This document shows positions 37,101 through 44,801 of a stretch of DNA of 57,406 bases, in pieces. Source of the stretch: Clostridia bacterium (GTDB lineage Bacteria > Bacillota_A > Clostridia > UBA1212 > UBA1255); NCBI GenBank assembly GCA_017522515.1, contig JAFWZH010000126.1:1-57406 (forward strand). Reading direction: 5' to 3'. The translations under genes and the position numbers were made by a program. Position 1 is the stretch's first letter. Every line of letters starts with the position of its first letter. The notes beneath the pieces were generated by a model, which did no database searches, had not been told where the DNA came from, and worked only from the letters and a program-made list of their open reading frames with translations.

Positions 37101-37805
37101 TGTGCTTTTAACAAATTTTAAATCGAATTCATCAAAAAAGAATTTAGCCACAACAGAGTATGTGTTGTCCGTCATTTCAAGCATTGCGATATATGAGCCA
37201 CTGGGAATTTGTTTATCTTCATATTTAAAAATCTTTCCCGACACTGCAACAAAGCCGGAATCCGCATCTATATCAGACATTTTGCTTATTACGCTGTCAA
37301 TTTCTCTGCCCATGTAAATGGTATTACCTTTAGAGTCTTTTTTTAGCTCCTCGCCCTCATCCGGAGTAAGTTTTTTCTTTTTGGAATACTTACCGTCACC
37401 CTTGTTTGTATATTCTCCTCCGTTTTTACGCTGATACGTACCTCCGCTGTAACCTCCGCCTCCGGAATTTTTCATATTTTGTGCTGCTTGACGGATACTT
37501 TCTCTTTGAGCCTCTTCATATTGCTCTATACTAAACGGAATCTCCACCACTTCTGTTGGTGCTTCTTCGAAAAATGGTACTTCTTCCGGCAAAGGAGCAT
37601 CCTCCGGACAAGATTCTACAGCACCTAAATTTATATCAAAGACATTAATATTTATTTCTAAATTAACAGAGCTGTCAGCTTTTAATTTTTTGCGCCAAAT
37701 TTGCTCCAGCGAAGAAAGCTCTTCACTATTTAATTCTTTATCATTTTCAAAGGAAAGTATAATTTTCTTTTCTTCGTTATATATCTTTGCAGAAATAATT
37801 TTCAT
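34128..37805 (-). CDS. polC: DNA polymerase III PolC-type alpha subunit, exonuclease insertion missing
   Basis: 1225 residues, about 200 shorter than usual PolC (near 1440). Order: N-terminal domain (1-95), Gly/Lys-rich linker (about 105-165), OB domain (about 170-268), PHP domain (281-555), palm with PDIDLNFASED (721-731) and FRAGTIAGLADKSARGY, the CxxC zinc pairs near 668-696, and a C-terminal QMSLFDMF clamp-binding motif. In other PolC proteins a DnaQ-type 3'-5' exonuclease (DVETTG...) splits the PHP domain after the Y-x-x-E-x-x-L strand. Here E350 (YGCECYL) runs straight to TWHCIILVKN (370-379), with no exonuclease. PHP metal ligands H284, H286, D317, H318, E350, H372, D496 and H498 remain. 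Confidence 0.95.
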   Translation of the reverse strand: MKIISAKIYNEEKKIILSFENDKELNSEELSSLEQIWRKKLKADSSVNLEININVFDINLGAVESCPEDAPLPEEVPFFEEAPTEVVEIPFSIEQYEEAQRESIRQAAQNMKNSGGGGYSGGTYQRKNGGEYTNKGDGKYSKKKKLTPDEGEELKKDSKGNTIYMGREIDSVISKMSDIDADSGFVAVSGKIFKYEDKQIPSGSYIAMLEMTDNTYSVVAKFFFDEFDLKFVKSTFKEGKYITVYGQASQDKFTKELTIMARSISEYKPVFRKDNASVKRVELHLHTNMSAQDGLTRPSDLVKQLANWGHDAVAITDHGTAQAYPDMFNSMKNVSGRGNPDVLKLIYGCECYLCDRTPEMTNEQAKKLPTWHCIILVKNLVGLKNLYKLISLSNLNYYHKRPRMPRFEIEAHREGLIIGSACSEGELFDAVLHGESEEKLLQIASFYDYLEIQPLENDMYLVRNGEVESLDAVKAINNKIVELGDKLGKMTVATCDVHFLNPEDAIYRTVLQAAQGFSDADTQPPLYLRTTEEMLAEFDYLGERAYEVVVENTRKISDEIEVIRPVPDGFYPPVIEGSDETLRTSCYEKARSIYGENLPELVEARLEKELNSIISNGYSIMYITAKELVAESARNGYQVGSRGSVGSSVAAFMAGITEVNSLPAHYRCTKCGYYEFHENEGYDCGFDMPEKNCPNCGAVLTRDGYDIPFETFLGFKGDKVPDIDLNFASEDQANAHKYTEVLFGKGKVFRAGTIAGLADKSARGYVIKYLQERGKQVSNAEINRLASGFEGVRKTTGQHPGGIIVIPRDKEIYDFTPVQHPAEKENSDTITTHFDYHFLHDNILKLDILGHEGPAMLKLLEEYTGIDSLTVDINDSKMLSLFNSSDALELNNELLKKPIPLGTLGIPEMGTGFVTKMLMETRPSTISELVRISGLSHGTDVWNGNAQTLIAEGTCTLSQAICCRDDIMLYLINKNLEKKMSFDIMEAVRKGKGLKPEWEAAMREHDVPEWYIDSCKKIKYMFPKAHAVAYVTLSLRIAWYKLYEPVAYYAARFSMKIDDFDGASMIHGLDRMYGRMAVLNLINSDMADLDTEESGDDSGETSAKKGEMSAKDKAQAALYNLLVEMYARGIEFLPVDIYKSDATFFKPENGKIRPPIAAFQGVGGAAAMNIVTERDKRLAKGDTFLSIEDLQLSAGVNKAVLETLKSEGCFDGWPDTNQMSLFDMF

Positions 37806-37855
37806 TATTATGAAACCCCCGTATATGTAAACACAAAGCGCATTTTAGTTTGTAA

Positions 37856-37885
37856 ATTATATCATTACTGTCACATTTTTTTCAA
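37856..37885 (-). promoter_or_regulatory. Probable polC promoter
   Basis: Minus strand TTGAAA at 37880-37885, 18-base spacer, TATAAT at 37856-37861, about 50 bases before the ATG. Confidence 0.6.
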
Positions 37886-37930
37886 CCGAAAAAAAGATTT
37901 CAATGAAACAAAAAAAATGAAAGCAAGTTG

Positions 37931-37960
37931 TTGCCAAACATATATCTTATAATGTATAAT
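37931..37960 (+). promoter_or_regulatory. Probable promoter of the secreted TGD-tail protein
   Basis: TTGCCA at 37931-37936, 18-base spacer, TATAAT at 37955-37960. The -10 is perfect. ACGGAGGT sits just before the ATG, consistent with high expression. Confidence 0.6.
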
Positions 37961-38009
37961 GGTACTAATCATCTTTGTGTGATAAAAATATTTTACGGAG
38001 GTAAAAAAA

Positions 38010-39140
38010 ATGAAAAGAACAATTTCAAAAATTTTCGCTCTTTGCACAATAGTTGCTTTGCTTGTTTCAAGCTTTAGCATTTTTGCTTTTGCATATGACA
38101 CAGAGCTTCTCGGCACATATGCAGGTGTTCCGAATTCAGCAAGCAAAGACGGTTTCTGGTTTGATGCTGAGGACTTAACAGTTAATCACGACGCACCTCT
38201 TCGTGGTGCTCCGTATGTTAACTACTTGAGAGACCACAGTACACCTAAGCACATCAATGGTGGCGATGGTGACGGACCTTTCTGGGGTGTTGACAGTGAT
38301 GAAGACTACAACAACTACATCAACTTCAATCCCGGTTCATACCATGTACATGACTATTACATCGGTTCTTCATACAAAGCAACAATTGATGTAAAATTAG
38401 ACGCTGAATTCGTAGCCGGTCATTTTGCAGCTTTACGTTTCGGTCTTGAAGGAGCAAACGGTTCAAGTGCTATCAGCAGCACAGCAAAAGGTGTTTCAAT
38501 CGTATTCGACGTAGCTGATTCAACAAAAGACATCGTTAAAGTTGGTGCTTATGACGCTACAGCAGGTGATGTATACTACACAGTTGCTCTTGCAGACGGC
38601 GCTCTCAGCACATGGAAAACAGTTCAAGTTATTGATAACACTGCAGGCGTAATGAAAGTTTATTTTGACAACGCTTTGATCGCAACTGTTACACTTTCTG
38701 CTGCAAACGGCGGATACTACACAGCTATGACAGTAGCTGATGCTAACGGTGAAACTAAAGCTACAGCAAGCAATGTTTCTGTTAATACAAAAGCTAACAT
38801 GAACATTGGTGTTGCTGCTAACGAAGATGGTTCTGTCGTTTTAACAGGCGGCTTGTACGTTGACAACTACGGTATTGAAGGTTATCAGTTCGATGCAACA
38901 GTTAATAATCCTTTGCCCGGCACAGAAACAGGTATAGAACAGCCCGGCAACGATAACGATGACGAGAACAAAGACGACAATAACGACAACAACGATAACA
39001 ACAACGACAATAATAACAATGATAATAACAACGACAACAACCAAGGCAACACCGAAACAGGTGATATGCTTTCTATGGTTATTGTTATTGCAGTAGCTGC
39101 AATGGTTGTTACAATCTTAGCAAAGAAGAAAGCTTATTAA
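38010..39140 (+). CDS. Secreted cell-wall-type protein with Asn/Asp tract and TGD sorting tail
   Basis: 376 residues. Signal peptide (1-28), then a beta-sandwich domain of LamG/concanavalin type (about 30-300) that is Gly- and Asp-rich. A 40-residue Asn/Asp linker (about 305-345) leads to NTETGD (347-352), a hydrophobic helix and AKKKAY. This tail has the layout of a sortase signal with TxTGD in place of LPxTG. Codon use is notably regular (many gct, aca, gac), as in highly expressed genes. A strong promoter and a hairpin terminator bracket it as a single gene. Ligand unknown. Confidence 0.75.
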   Translation: MKRTISKIFALCTIVALLVSSFSIFAFAYDTELLGTYAGVPNSASKDGFWFDAEDLTVNHDAPLRGAPYVNYLRDHSTPKHINGGDGDGPFWGVDSDEDYNNYINFNPGSYHVHDYYIGSSYKATIDVKLDAEFVAGHFAALRFGLEGANGSSAISSTAKGVSIVFDVADSTKDIVKVGAYDATAGDVYYTVALADGALSTWKTVQVIDNTAGVMKVYFDNALIATVTLSAANGGYYTAMTVADANGETKATASNVSVNTKANMNIGVAANEDGSVVLTGGLYVDNYGIEGYQFDATVNNPLPGTETGIEQPGNDNDDENKDDNNDNNDNNNDNNNNDNNNDNNQGNTETGDMLSMVIVIAVAAMVVTILAKKKAY

Positions 39141-39161
39141 TTTCATTGTTGAACTAATGTT

Positions 39162-39194
39162 AAAGGAGCTGTAAAAAAACAGCTCCTTTTTTTA
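39162..39194 (+). terminator. Intrinsic terminator after the TGD-tail protein
   Basis: Stem AAGGAGCTGT/ACAGCTCCTT (39163-39172 with 39179-39188), A-rich loop, and a run of T from 39187. Located 22 bases after the stop codon. Confidence 0.9.
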
Positions 39195-39197
39195 TGT

Positions 39198-39479
39198 TTA
39201 TATATATTTATTTTTACTTTCTATACGTTTCCTTATTTCACTTTTCTTTTTATAATCATAGATTGAATGTATATTATATTTTAAACAACATTTTTTGCAT
39301 ACACAGAGTTGACCTTTACAAGTTAGATGCATTCCTACATGAGCAATATATGAAAAATATGTACGAATTTTAGTTTTGCCACAGCAGGCGCACCGAGGAA
39401 ATAACATCGGTTTAAAAATTATTAAAGCCATCACAATAGAAAAAAATATAAAAACTACCATCTTATTATTGATTGACAT
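39198..39479 (-). CDS. Small Cys-rich membrane protein, 93 residues
   Basis: GGAG 8 bases before ATG supports translation. One N-terminal membrane helix (about 8-25) is followed by a short domain with six Cys residues in CACC, a CKGQLCVCKKCC cluster, and a basic tail. The CxxC-like pairs suggest a zinc ribbon facing the cytoplasm. I recognise no family. It ends very close to the upstream terminator on the other strand. Confidence 0.5.
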   Translation of the reverse strand: MSINNKMVVFIFFSIVMALIIFKPMLFPRCACCGKTKIRTYFSYIAHVGMHLTCKGQLCVCKKCCLKYNIHSIYDYKKKSEIRKRIESKNKYI

Positions 39480-39557
39480 TTTTATAACTCCAAAAAGACT
39501 CTGATAAAATATATGCGCCTACTGTAAAATATATTATTAAATCATTATTTTAATAAA

Positions 39558-39755
39558 TTACTGTTTGTTAGAACCTTTAAAATAATTATTACCTGTATAA
39601 CTCTCGAAAACTTTACGAACAATGTTACCGCCGATTGTGCCTGCTTCTTTAGAAGTCAAATCGCCATTGTAACCCTCTTTAAGATTTACACCTGACTCTT
39701 TAGCAATTTCATACTTAAGTTGATCAAATGCTGTTTTATTCTTACTGTTAGACAT
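39558..39755 (-). CDS. Alpha/beta-type small acid-soluble spore protein
   Basis: 65 residues. DNA-binding spore protein that saturates forespore DNA and protects it from UV and heat; made under sigma-G in known cases. The two conserved segments are visible: FDQLKYEIAKESGV (with the germination-protease site near YEIAKE) and YNGDLTSKEAGTIGGNIVRK. RBS AAAGGAGG upstream of ATG. A clear family member. Confidence 0.96.
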   Translation of the reverse strand: MSNSKNKTAFDQLKYEIAKESGVNLKEGYNGDLTSKEAGTIGGNIVRKVFESYTGNNYFKGSNKQ

Positions 39756-39820
39756 GTTTTTTACCTCCTTTCATGTTACAAAAATATTATTTTCAAATAT
39801 CAAAGCTTTTATGCCGGTAA

Positions 39821-40036
39821 TTATTCCCTTATTGCTTCTGTATTTCTGAAAAGCAAACTAATAGAATAAATTCCTGCTATTCCAACTACAGAATAAATTA
39901 TTCTGCTGATTGTAGATGTTGCTCCGCCAAAGAGAGCAGCTACAAAATCAAATTGGAACAATCCGACAGAAAGCCAGACAACTGCACCAACAATAACTAA
40001 AATCAACGCAATTCTGTCTAAACCGTTTCTTGCCAC
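39821..40036 (-). CDS. DUF378 small membrane protein
   Basis: 71 residues, GTG start with AAGGAG 10 bases upstream. Two membrane helices with the family pattern LDRIALILVIVGAVVWLSVGLF and ISRIIYSVVGIAGIYSI, read in parts. DUF378/YuzA-like proteins are common in Firmicutes; function unknown. Its position next to an SASP gene suggests, but does not prove, late-stage expression. Confidence 0.85.
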   Translation of the reverse strand: MARNGLDRIALILVIVGAVVWLSVGLFQFDFVAALFGGATSTISRIIYSVVGIAGIYSISLLFRNTEAIRE

Positions 40037-40165
40037 GGAAAATCAGCTCCTTTCTGTTAAACGCTGCTGAATATGGCATTTCGCCGCTATTAGAATTACC
40101 CAAATACACAAAAATTATTACAGGTGATTGCAAAAAAAAATAATATGTTTTAAAATTAACAAGTT

Positions 40166-40876
40166 ATGAAAATCTATATTATAAATTCACAGATTGATGT
40201 AAAAACAAAAGAGCTTTTGAATAAATATGGTACTGTATCAGAAGTTGCGGCACATCCCACACTTCCGGAGCAAGAAAAGTACCATGCAGACATGCAGCTT
40301 GCCCGATTAGATAACTGTACTCTGGTTTGTGCTCCGGGAAGCTCTTTTAGCAATACAACCAACAATCTTACAATTATTTCAGGTAGCATAAAATTAAAAG
40401 ATAATTATCCAAATAGTATCCCATACAATATTCTTCGTTGCGGCAATTATCTTATTCATAACACAAAATATACGGCGCCGGAAATACTTTCCGAATCACA
40501 CAAACGTCAAATCAAGATATTGCATGTAAATCAAGGGTATGCAGGTTGCTCTTCAATTACAATACCTCTCTCAAACGAATCAGCACTTCTTTTATCCTCT
40601 GACAAAGGAGTAATTTCGTCAATAAAAAAATCAAACATTGAAAATATCATTACAGAATATTTTGAAGACACCGAAAGTATACTCCTCCCCGGATATAATC
40701 ATGGCTTTATAGGTGGTTGTTGCGGCTACGACAATCAATTAGGTTTACTTGTTTACGGTAAAATAAACAGACAGCTCAAAGAACTGTCTGAAAAATATAA
40801 CTTTCCGATTTTATCGATTTTTGACGGCCCTCTCACAGACATCGGCGGGATACTTGTTATGTACCCACATCAATAA
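40166..40876 (+). CDS. DUF6873 family GME-fold protein
   Basis: 236 residues, cytoplasmic. The pattern [17 protein letters not shown], the [10 protein letters not shown] segment (121-130) and the [14 protein letters not shown] turn (175-188) match a Firmicute family described as having a guanidino-modifying-enzyme-like propeller fold. H179 and C185 or C186 are in the right order for a catalytic pair, but no activity is known to me. The start ATG has only a weak ribosome-binding site. Its last 20 bases overlap the 3' end of mazF. Confidence 0.65.
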   Translation: MKIYIINSQIDVKTKELLNKYGTVSEVAAHPTLPEQEKYHADMQLARLDNCTLVCAPGSSFSNTTNNLTIISGSIKLKDNYPNSIPYNILRCGNYLIHNTKYTAPEILSESHKRQIKILHVNQGYAGCSSITIPLSNESALLLSSDKGVISSIKKSNIENIITEYFEDTESILLPGYNHGFIGGCCGYDNQLGLLVYGKINRQLKELSEKYNFPILSIFDGPLTDIGGILVMYPHQ

Positions 40877-41216
40877 GTCCCAAACTTATTTTTAAAGCAT
40901 AATCTATTTTTTTCATGTTATCGGTATCAATGTGACAAACACGTTCTCTGAGACGCTTTTTATCTATCGTTCTTAACTGCTCTAATAAAACAACAGAATC
41001 CTTTGCTATCCCAAATTGGTCAGCTCTTATAGACAAATGTGTAGGCAGCTTAGATTTGTTTATTTGCGACGTAATCGCTGCAACTATAACCGTCGGACTG
41101 TATTTATTTCCTATATCATTCTGCAAAACAAGCACCGGTCTTATGCCTCCCTGTTCCGAACCCACAACAGGGCTCAGGTCAGCATAATATATGTCACCAC
41201 GCTTTACAGCTATCAT
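40857..41216 (-). CDS. mazF: MazF/EndoA-type endoribonuclease toxin
   Basis: 119 residues. Sequence-specific mRNA interferase. [29 protein letters not shown] contains the catalytic Arg, and [14 protein letters not shown] the Thr; both are intact. The order alr, antitoxin, toxin matches the B. subtilis alr-ndoAI-ndoA locus, so this is the chromosomal housekeeping copy. It follows the antitoxin after 15 bases. Confidence 0.95.
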   Translation of the reverse strand: MIAVKRGDIYYADLSPVVGSEQGGIRPVLVLQNDIGNKYSPTVIVAAITSQINKSKLPTHLSIRADQFGIAKDSVVLLEQLRTIDKKRLRERVCHIDTDNMKKIDYALKISLGLIDVGT

Positions 41217-41231
41217 TAAATCAACTCCGTT

Positions 41232-41477
41232 TCAAAAATTAATGTCATTCTCAGCACAAAAAAAATCCTCTGCTATTTTGAGATTAAGCTCTGCCATTTC
41301 TTGATAGCCCTTTATCATTTCATTTCTCAAAGCCCTTTTTTCTCTTTCTTCGATATAGAAACGCATAGCATGTTCCAGCAATTCATTTCTGCTGATATTG
41401 TCTTTTTTAGCAATAGAATCTACTTCGTTAAGTAAACTCTCCGGGAGCTCCAGCTCGACTTTTTTTGCCGTGGCCAT
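41232..41477 (-). CDS. EndoAI-type ribbon-helix-helix antitoxin
   Basis: 81 residues from ATG 41477, with GGAGGG 6 bases upstream; a start at 41525 would cover the RBS. The N-terminal KKVELELPESLLNEVDSIAKKDNISRNELL, seen in parts, is a CopG/MetJ-type DNA-binding ribbon. The C-terminal half, ending DINF, should bind and block the MazF toxin. Probably represses its own operon. Confidence 0.9.
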   Translation of the reverse strand: MATAKKVELELPESLLNEVDSIAKKDNISRNELLEHAMRFYIEEREKRALRNEMIKGYQEMAELNLKIAEDFFCAENDINF

Positions 41478-41553
41478 AAAAAACCCTCCATTCACATTGT
41501 ATCCATTTTTACGGAGTAAATACACTTTAAAAGCATATAAAAATTTGTTTGTA

Positions 41554-42759
41554 TTATTTTTTTGTAAGTCTGTTCATTATTTCAACTGTTTTGCCGTTCT
41601 CTGTAAAAAATCTGGGTACACGCCTGCTGACAGCACACGAAACTTCGTAATTGATTGTATCTGCAATACGTGCAATACCCTCAGCTGTGGGAAATCTGCT
41701 CAAATCTCCGTCGTAATCACCGAAAAGTACCACTGTATCTCCCGGTTTGATACCGCCACACTCTTTAGCAGAAGAAGCATCTACCATCATCTGGTCCATG
41801 CAAACTCTACCTACTATAGGAAGCTTTTTACCGGAATTTTCATGATATACGAAACCTTTATTACTTTGAATGCGCATATAACCGTCTGCGTAACCTACCG
41901 GAATTGTAGCTACTGTCATTTTACGCTCTGCACGATATGTACAACCGTAGCTAAGGCAAGCACCACTTTCTACTTCTTTCACATAAGAAACCGCCGATTT
42001 CAACGTCATAACGGCCTTTAAATCAGCACCCGTTATCTTTGTCTCCTCCGAAGGCCATAAACCATATAAAATAATTCCCGCCCTTACCATATCCAAATGC
42101 ATTTCCGGATATCTCAGAATTGCCGCACTGTTTGCAGCATGCCTTATAGGTATATTTATATGCTTTTCTTGTCTTATTTTTTCGCACACCTCATAGAATT
42201 TAGCATACTGTTCCCGAGTATATGCGTTTGATTTTTCGGAATATTCATCTGCTACTGCAAAGTGTGTAAAAATTCCTTCTATCTCCAAATTTGGCAATTT
42301 CGAAATAATTTCCGCAGCATCAGATGCATTTTCCGGAGTGAATCCCACGCGGCCCATACCGGTATCTATTTTTAAATGTATTTTTGCAACCTTTCCAAGC
42401 TTAGACGCTACTTTTGACAAGCTCTGCGCAGTTTCAAATGAATAAACTCCTTGCCTTATATCGAGCTTAATAATTGTTTCAGCACATTGCGGCTGATTAT
42501 CACTGAGAATCAAAATCGGAGCACTGATGCCGGCATTTCTAAGCTCCACCGCCTCATCAAGCATTGATACCGCGAGCCATTCTGCTCCGTTTTCCAATAT
42601 TGTTTTAGCAATTTGTACAACACCATGTCCGTATGCATCAGCCTTCACTACACCCATAATTTTAGCGCCAGGTGTTGTATATTCTCTAATAATCTGCATA
42701 TTGTGCTTTAAAAAATCCAGATTAATCTCTGCCCATGTTCTTTTTGTTTCCGGCATCAT
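41554..42759 (-). CDS. alr: Alanine racemase
   Basis: 401 residues. PLP enzyme making D-alanine for the cell wall. K39 in VKADAYGHG binds PLP; the second catalytic Tyr lies in the SYGCTYRAERKM region, and GRVCMDQMMVD is present. It overlaps the nnrD stop by 4 bases. Supplies the substrate of ddl at 26341. Confidence 0.97.
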   Translation of the reverse strand: MMPETKRTWAEINLDFLKHNMQIIREYTTPGAKIMGVVKADAYGHGVVQIAKTILENGAEWLAVSMLDEAVELRNAGISAPILILSDNQPQCAETIIKLDIRQGVYSFETAQSLSKVASKLGKVAKIHLKIDTGMGRVGFTPENASDAAEIISKLPNLEIEGIFTHFAVADEYSEKSNAYTREQYAKFYEVCEKIRQEKHINIPIRHAANSAAILRYPEMHLDMVRAGIILYGLWPSEETKITGADLKAVMTLKSAVSYVKEVESGACLSYGCTYRAERKMTVATIPVGYADGYMRIQSNKGFVYHENSGKKLPIVGRVCMDQMMVDASSAKECGGIKPGDTVVLFGDYDGDLSRFPTAEGIARIADTINYEVSCAVSRRVPRFFTENGKTVEIMNRLTKK

Positions 42760-43655
42760 AATAAAACAACCTCTTTCAGCATTTCAATTAAATCTCCGGC
42801 TTTTACCGCTCTTTGTCCATATTTTGCAGAAGCCATATCTCCACACAAACCATGTATGAACACACCACAACAAGCAATTTCAAAATAAGTGCTTTTTCCT
42901 CCATCTGCTGCCGTAAGTCCGGCAAGGATGCCTGCAAGTACATCCCCACTGCCTCCTGTCGCCATTCCGGCATTACCTGTGGTATTTATATATATTTCCC
43001 GTGATGGATTTTCAGAGCAAACAAGACTCTCATTTCCTTTAAGGACAACAATTGCCCCAAGCTCTTCGGAAGCTTTTTTTGCCGCTTCGACGCGATTATT
43101 ATTTATATAATCCGTCGATAAACCGGTAAGTCTTGAAAGTTCACCGGTGTGTGGTGTAATTATAAGTTTTTTTGGTAGTTTTCTTTCTTTATATAGTTTA
43201 TTTTTATATGAATTCAATCCGTCAGCGTCAAGAATTACAGGTATATTACTGCTTGAAAATTCAGCAAGTACACCGTGTACAAACTTCTTTGTTTGTATAT
43301 TTGTCCCCAGTCCGGGACCTACCACTACGCATACGGAATCTCCCGCGCGCTTTATGGTCTTTACGACTTGATAAACATGACATTCTTCAAAGAAAGATGT
43401 TTTGTCGTCGCCAATTTTTATTTTTACCGCTTCTTTACAACCGATTTCGTATACCGGCAGAATTTTTCCCGGAGCAAATAAATATACAAGTCCTGCACCT
43501 GCCCTCACCGCGCTTTCAGCACAAAGCATTGCTGCACCTGTCATTCCCTCACTGCCTGCAATAATAAAAACGCGGCCATAATCACCCTTGTGAGTATAAG
43601 GATTCCTTGCCGCGTTATAATATTCTATAAAGCTTTCTTTATCTTTTAATTGCAT
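42756..43655 (-). CDS. nnrD: ADP/ATP-dependent NAD(P)H-hydrate dehydratase, standalone
   Basis: 299 residues: only the C-terminal dehydratase half of the YjeF/Nnr pair; no epimerase domain is fused. Repairs hydrated NAD(P)H. Motifs AGSEGMTGAAMLCAESAVRAGAG, VVGPGLG, ITPHTGELSRLTG and GMATGGSGDVLAGILAGL, read in parts, are all present. Coupled to alr, and downstream of a small membrane protein. Confidence 0.94.
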   Translation of the reverse strand: MQLKDKESFIEYYNAARNPYTHKGDYGRVFIIAGSEGMTGAAMLCAESAVRAGAGLVYLFAPGKILPVYEIGCKEAVKIKIGDDKTSFFEECHVYQVVKTIKRAGDSVCVVVGPGLGTNIQTKKFVHGVLAEFSSSNIPVILDADGLNSYKNKLYKERKLPKKLIITPHTGELSRLTGLSTDYINNNRVEAAKKASEELGAIVVLKGNESLVCSENPSREIYINTTGNAGMATGGSGDVLAGILAGLTAADGGKSTYFEIACCGVFIHGLCGDMASAKYGQRAVKAGDLIEMLKEVVLL

Positions 43656-43671
43656 TTTCTACAACTCCGAT

Positions 43672-43971
43672 TTATTCTCTTGTTCTCTTTTTTATCCAAC
43701 TGACTATGGCTTCAACTACAAAAAACAGACAGACACCTACAATAACCAACATAAAAACAATTTCCCCTGCACTGTTCCCTGTGTTATCCGGCTCACCGTC
43801 GAAAAGTATTTTATCCTCAGATGCAGCAGACTGCGTTTCGGTAGCAGTTTCTGTTTCAGTAGCTGTTTCCGGTGTTGCTGCCATAGAATAAGTGACCGGT
43901 GCTAATATCAATATAACCGCTAAAACCATCATAAAAGCAATACCTTTTTTTATTCTCGCGCTAATTACCAT
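43672..43971 (-). CDS. Small secreted or two-pass membrane protein, 99 residues
   Basis: An N-terminal signal or helix (about 8-31) is followed by a Thr/Glu repeat (ATETETATETQ), a short acidic segment, and a second helix (about 68-90) with a KKRTRE tail. No family recognised. It lies 16 bases upstream of nnrD and 32 bases downstream of ecfT on the same strand, so it may be part of the ECF-nnrD-alr transcript. Confidence 0.55.
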   Translation of the reverse strand: MVISARIKKGIAFMMVLAVILILAPVTYSMAATPETATETETATETQSAASEDKILFDGEPDNTGNSAGEIVFMLVIVGVCLFFVVEAIVSWIKKRTRE

Positions 43972-44003
43972 AAAACCACCCCTTGAAATACTGTAAATCT
44001 ATT

Positions 44004-44801
44004 TTACACGAATTTATTTGCAAGCACAATAACTACTAAAAGAAATACAGTTATAATCGTTAGCAATAAATCAATGTATGTGAATTTTAATATTTTAAAT
44101 TTTGTTCTGCCTTCTCCACCTTTGTAACATCTTGCATTCATTGCTGTTGCCAAATCCTCAGCTTTTCGCCATGCACTTATAAACAGAGGAATCAATATCG
44201 GTATATAACTTTTGATTTTCTGTATAATATTTTTACTGTCAAAGTCAGAACCTCTTGCCTTTTGTGCTTTCATAATTCTGTCTGTTTCGTCAACAAAAGT
44301 CGGAATAAATCGCAAAGCAATACTCATCATCATTGCTATTTCATGTGCCGGAAAGTGAATCTTCTTAAGCGGAGACAGCAAACTTTCTATTCCGTCTGTA
44401 AGCATAACAGATGTTGTTGTGTACATAAGCACAGAAGAACCCAACACCAAAAGCACAATTCTAAGCAGCATTTTTACTGCAAAGAAAACGCCCTCTTTAT
44501 AAACTGTAATTTTCCAAAAATCGAGCAAAACAGTTTCCCCTTTGTAAAATAAAACATTGAGTACAACTGTTATCATCATCATTATCAAAAGCGGTTTAAG
44601 ACTTTTAATGATCTTTGCAATGTTAATTTTGGCACATAAATATGTTGCGCATACAAAAAGAATTGCTGCACTGTATGCAATGAAATTTTCGGCAAGTATT
44701 ACCGCTATCATGTATACAAAAGTCAGCACAAATTTTGTTCTTGGATCGGCTCTGTGTAAAATTGAATTACCGGGTACAAACTGTCCTATTGTTATCTTCA
44801 T
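44004..44801 (-). CDS. ecfT: Energy-coupling factor transporter transmembrane protein EcfT
   Basis: 265 residues with five or six helices. Scaffold subunit that joins the two EcfA ATPases to vitamin- or metal-binding S components. N-terminal FVPGNSILHRADPRTKF and the coupling motifs KAQKARG and CYKGGEGRT, the usual A-R-G pair, are intact. Start overlaps ecfA2 stop as ATGA. S components must be encoded elsewhere (group II system). Confidence 0.95.
   Translation of the reverse strand: MKITIGQFVPGNSILHRADPRTKFVLTFVYMIAVILAENFIAYSAAILFVCATYLCAKINIAKIIKSLKPLLIMMMITVVLNVLFYKGETVLLDFWKITVYKEGVFFAVKMLLRIVLLVLGSSVLMYTTTSVMLTDGIESLLSPLKKIHFPAHEIAMMMSIALRFIPTFVDETDRIMKAQKARGSDFDSKNIIQKIKSYIPILIPLFISAWRKAEDLATAMNARCYKGGEGRTKFKILKFTYIDLLLTIITVFLLVVIVLANKFV

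Noticed and set aside
38841..39044. Val/Ile-rich frame on the minus strand
   Set aside because: It is the antisense image of the Asn/Asp codon tract; no RBS and low complexity.
38940..39055. Short repeats that could be read as a CRISPR-like array
   Set aside because: They are in-frame Asn/Asp codons of irregular spacing, with no spacers or cas genes.
40857..41477. MazF/antitoxin as an acquired defence system
   Set aside because: The alr-antitoxin-toxin order is the standard Firmicute chromosomal locus.
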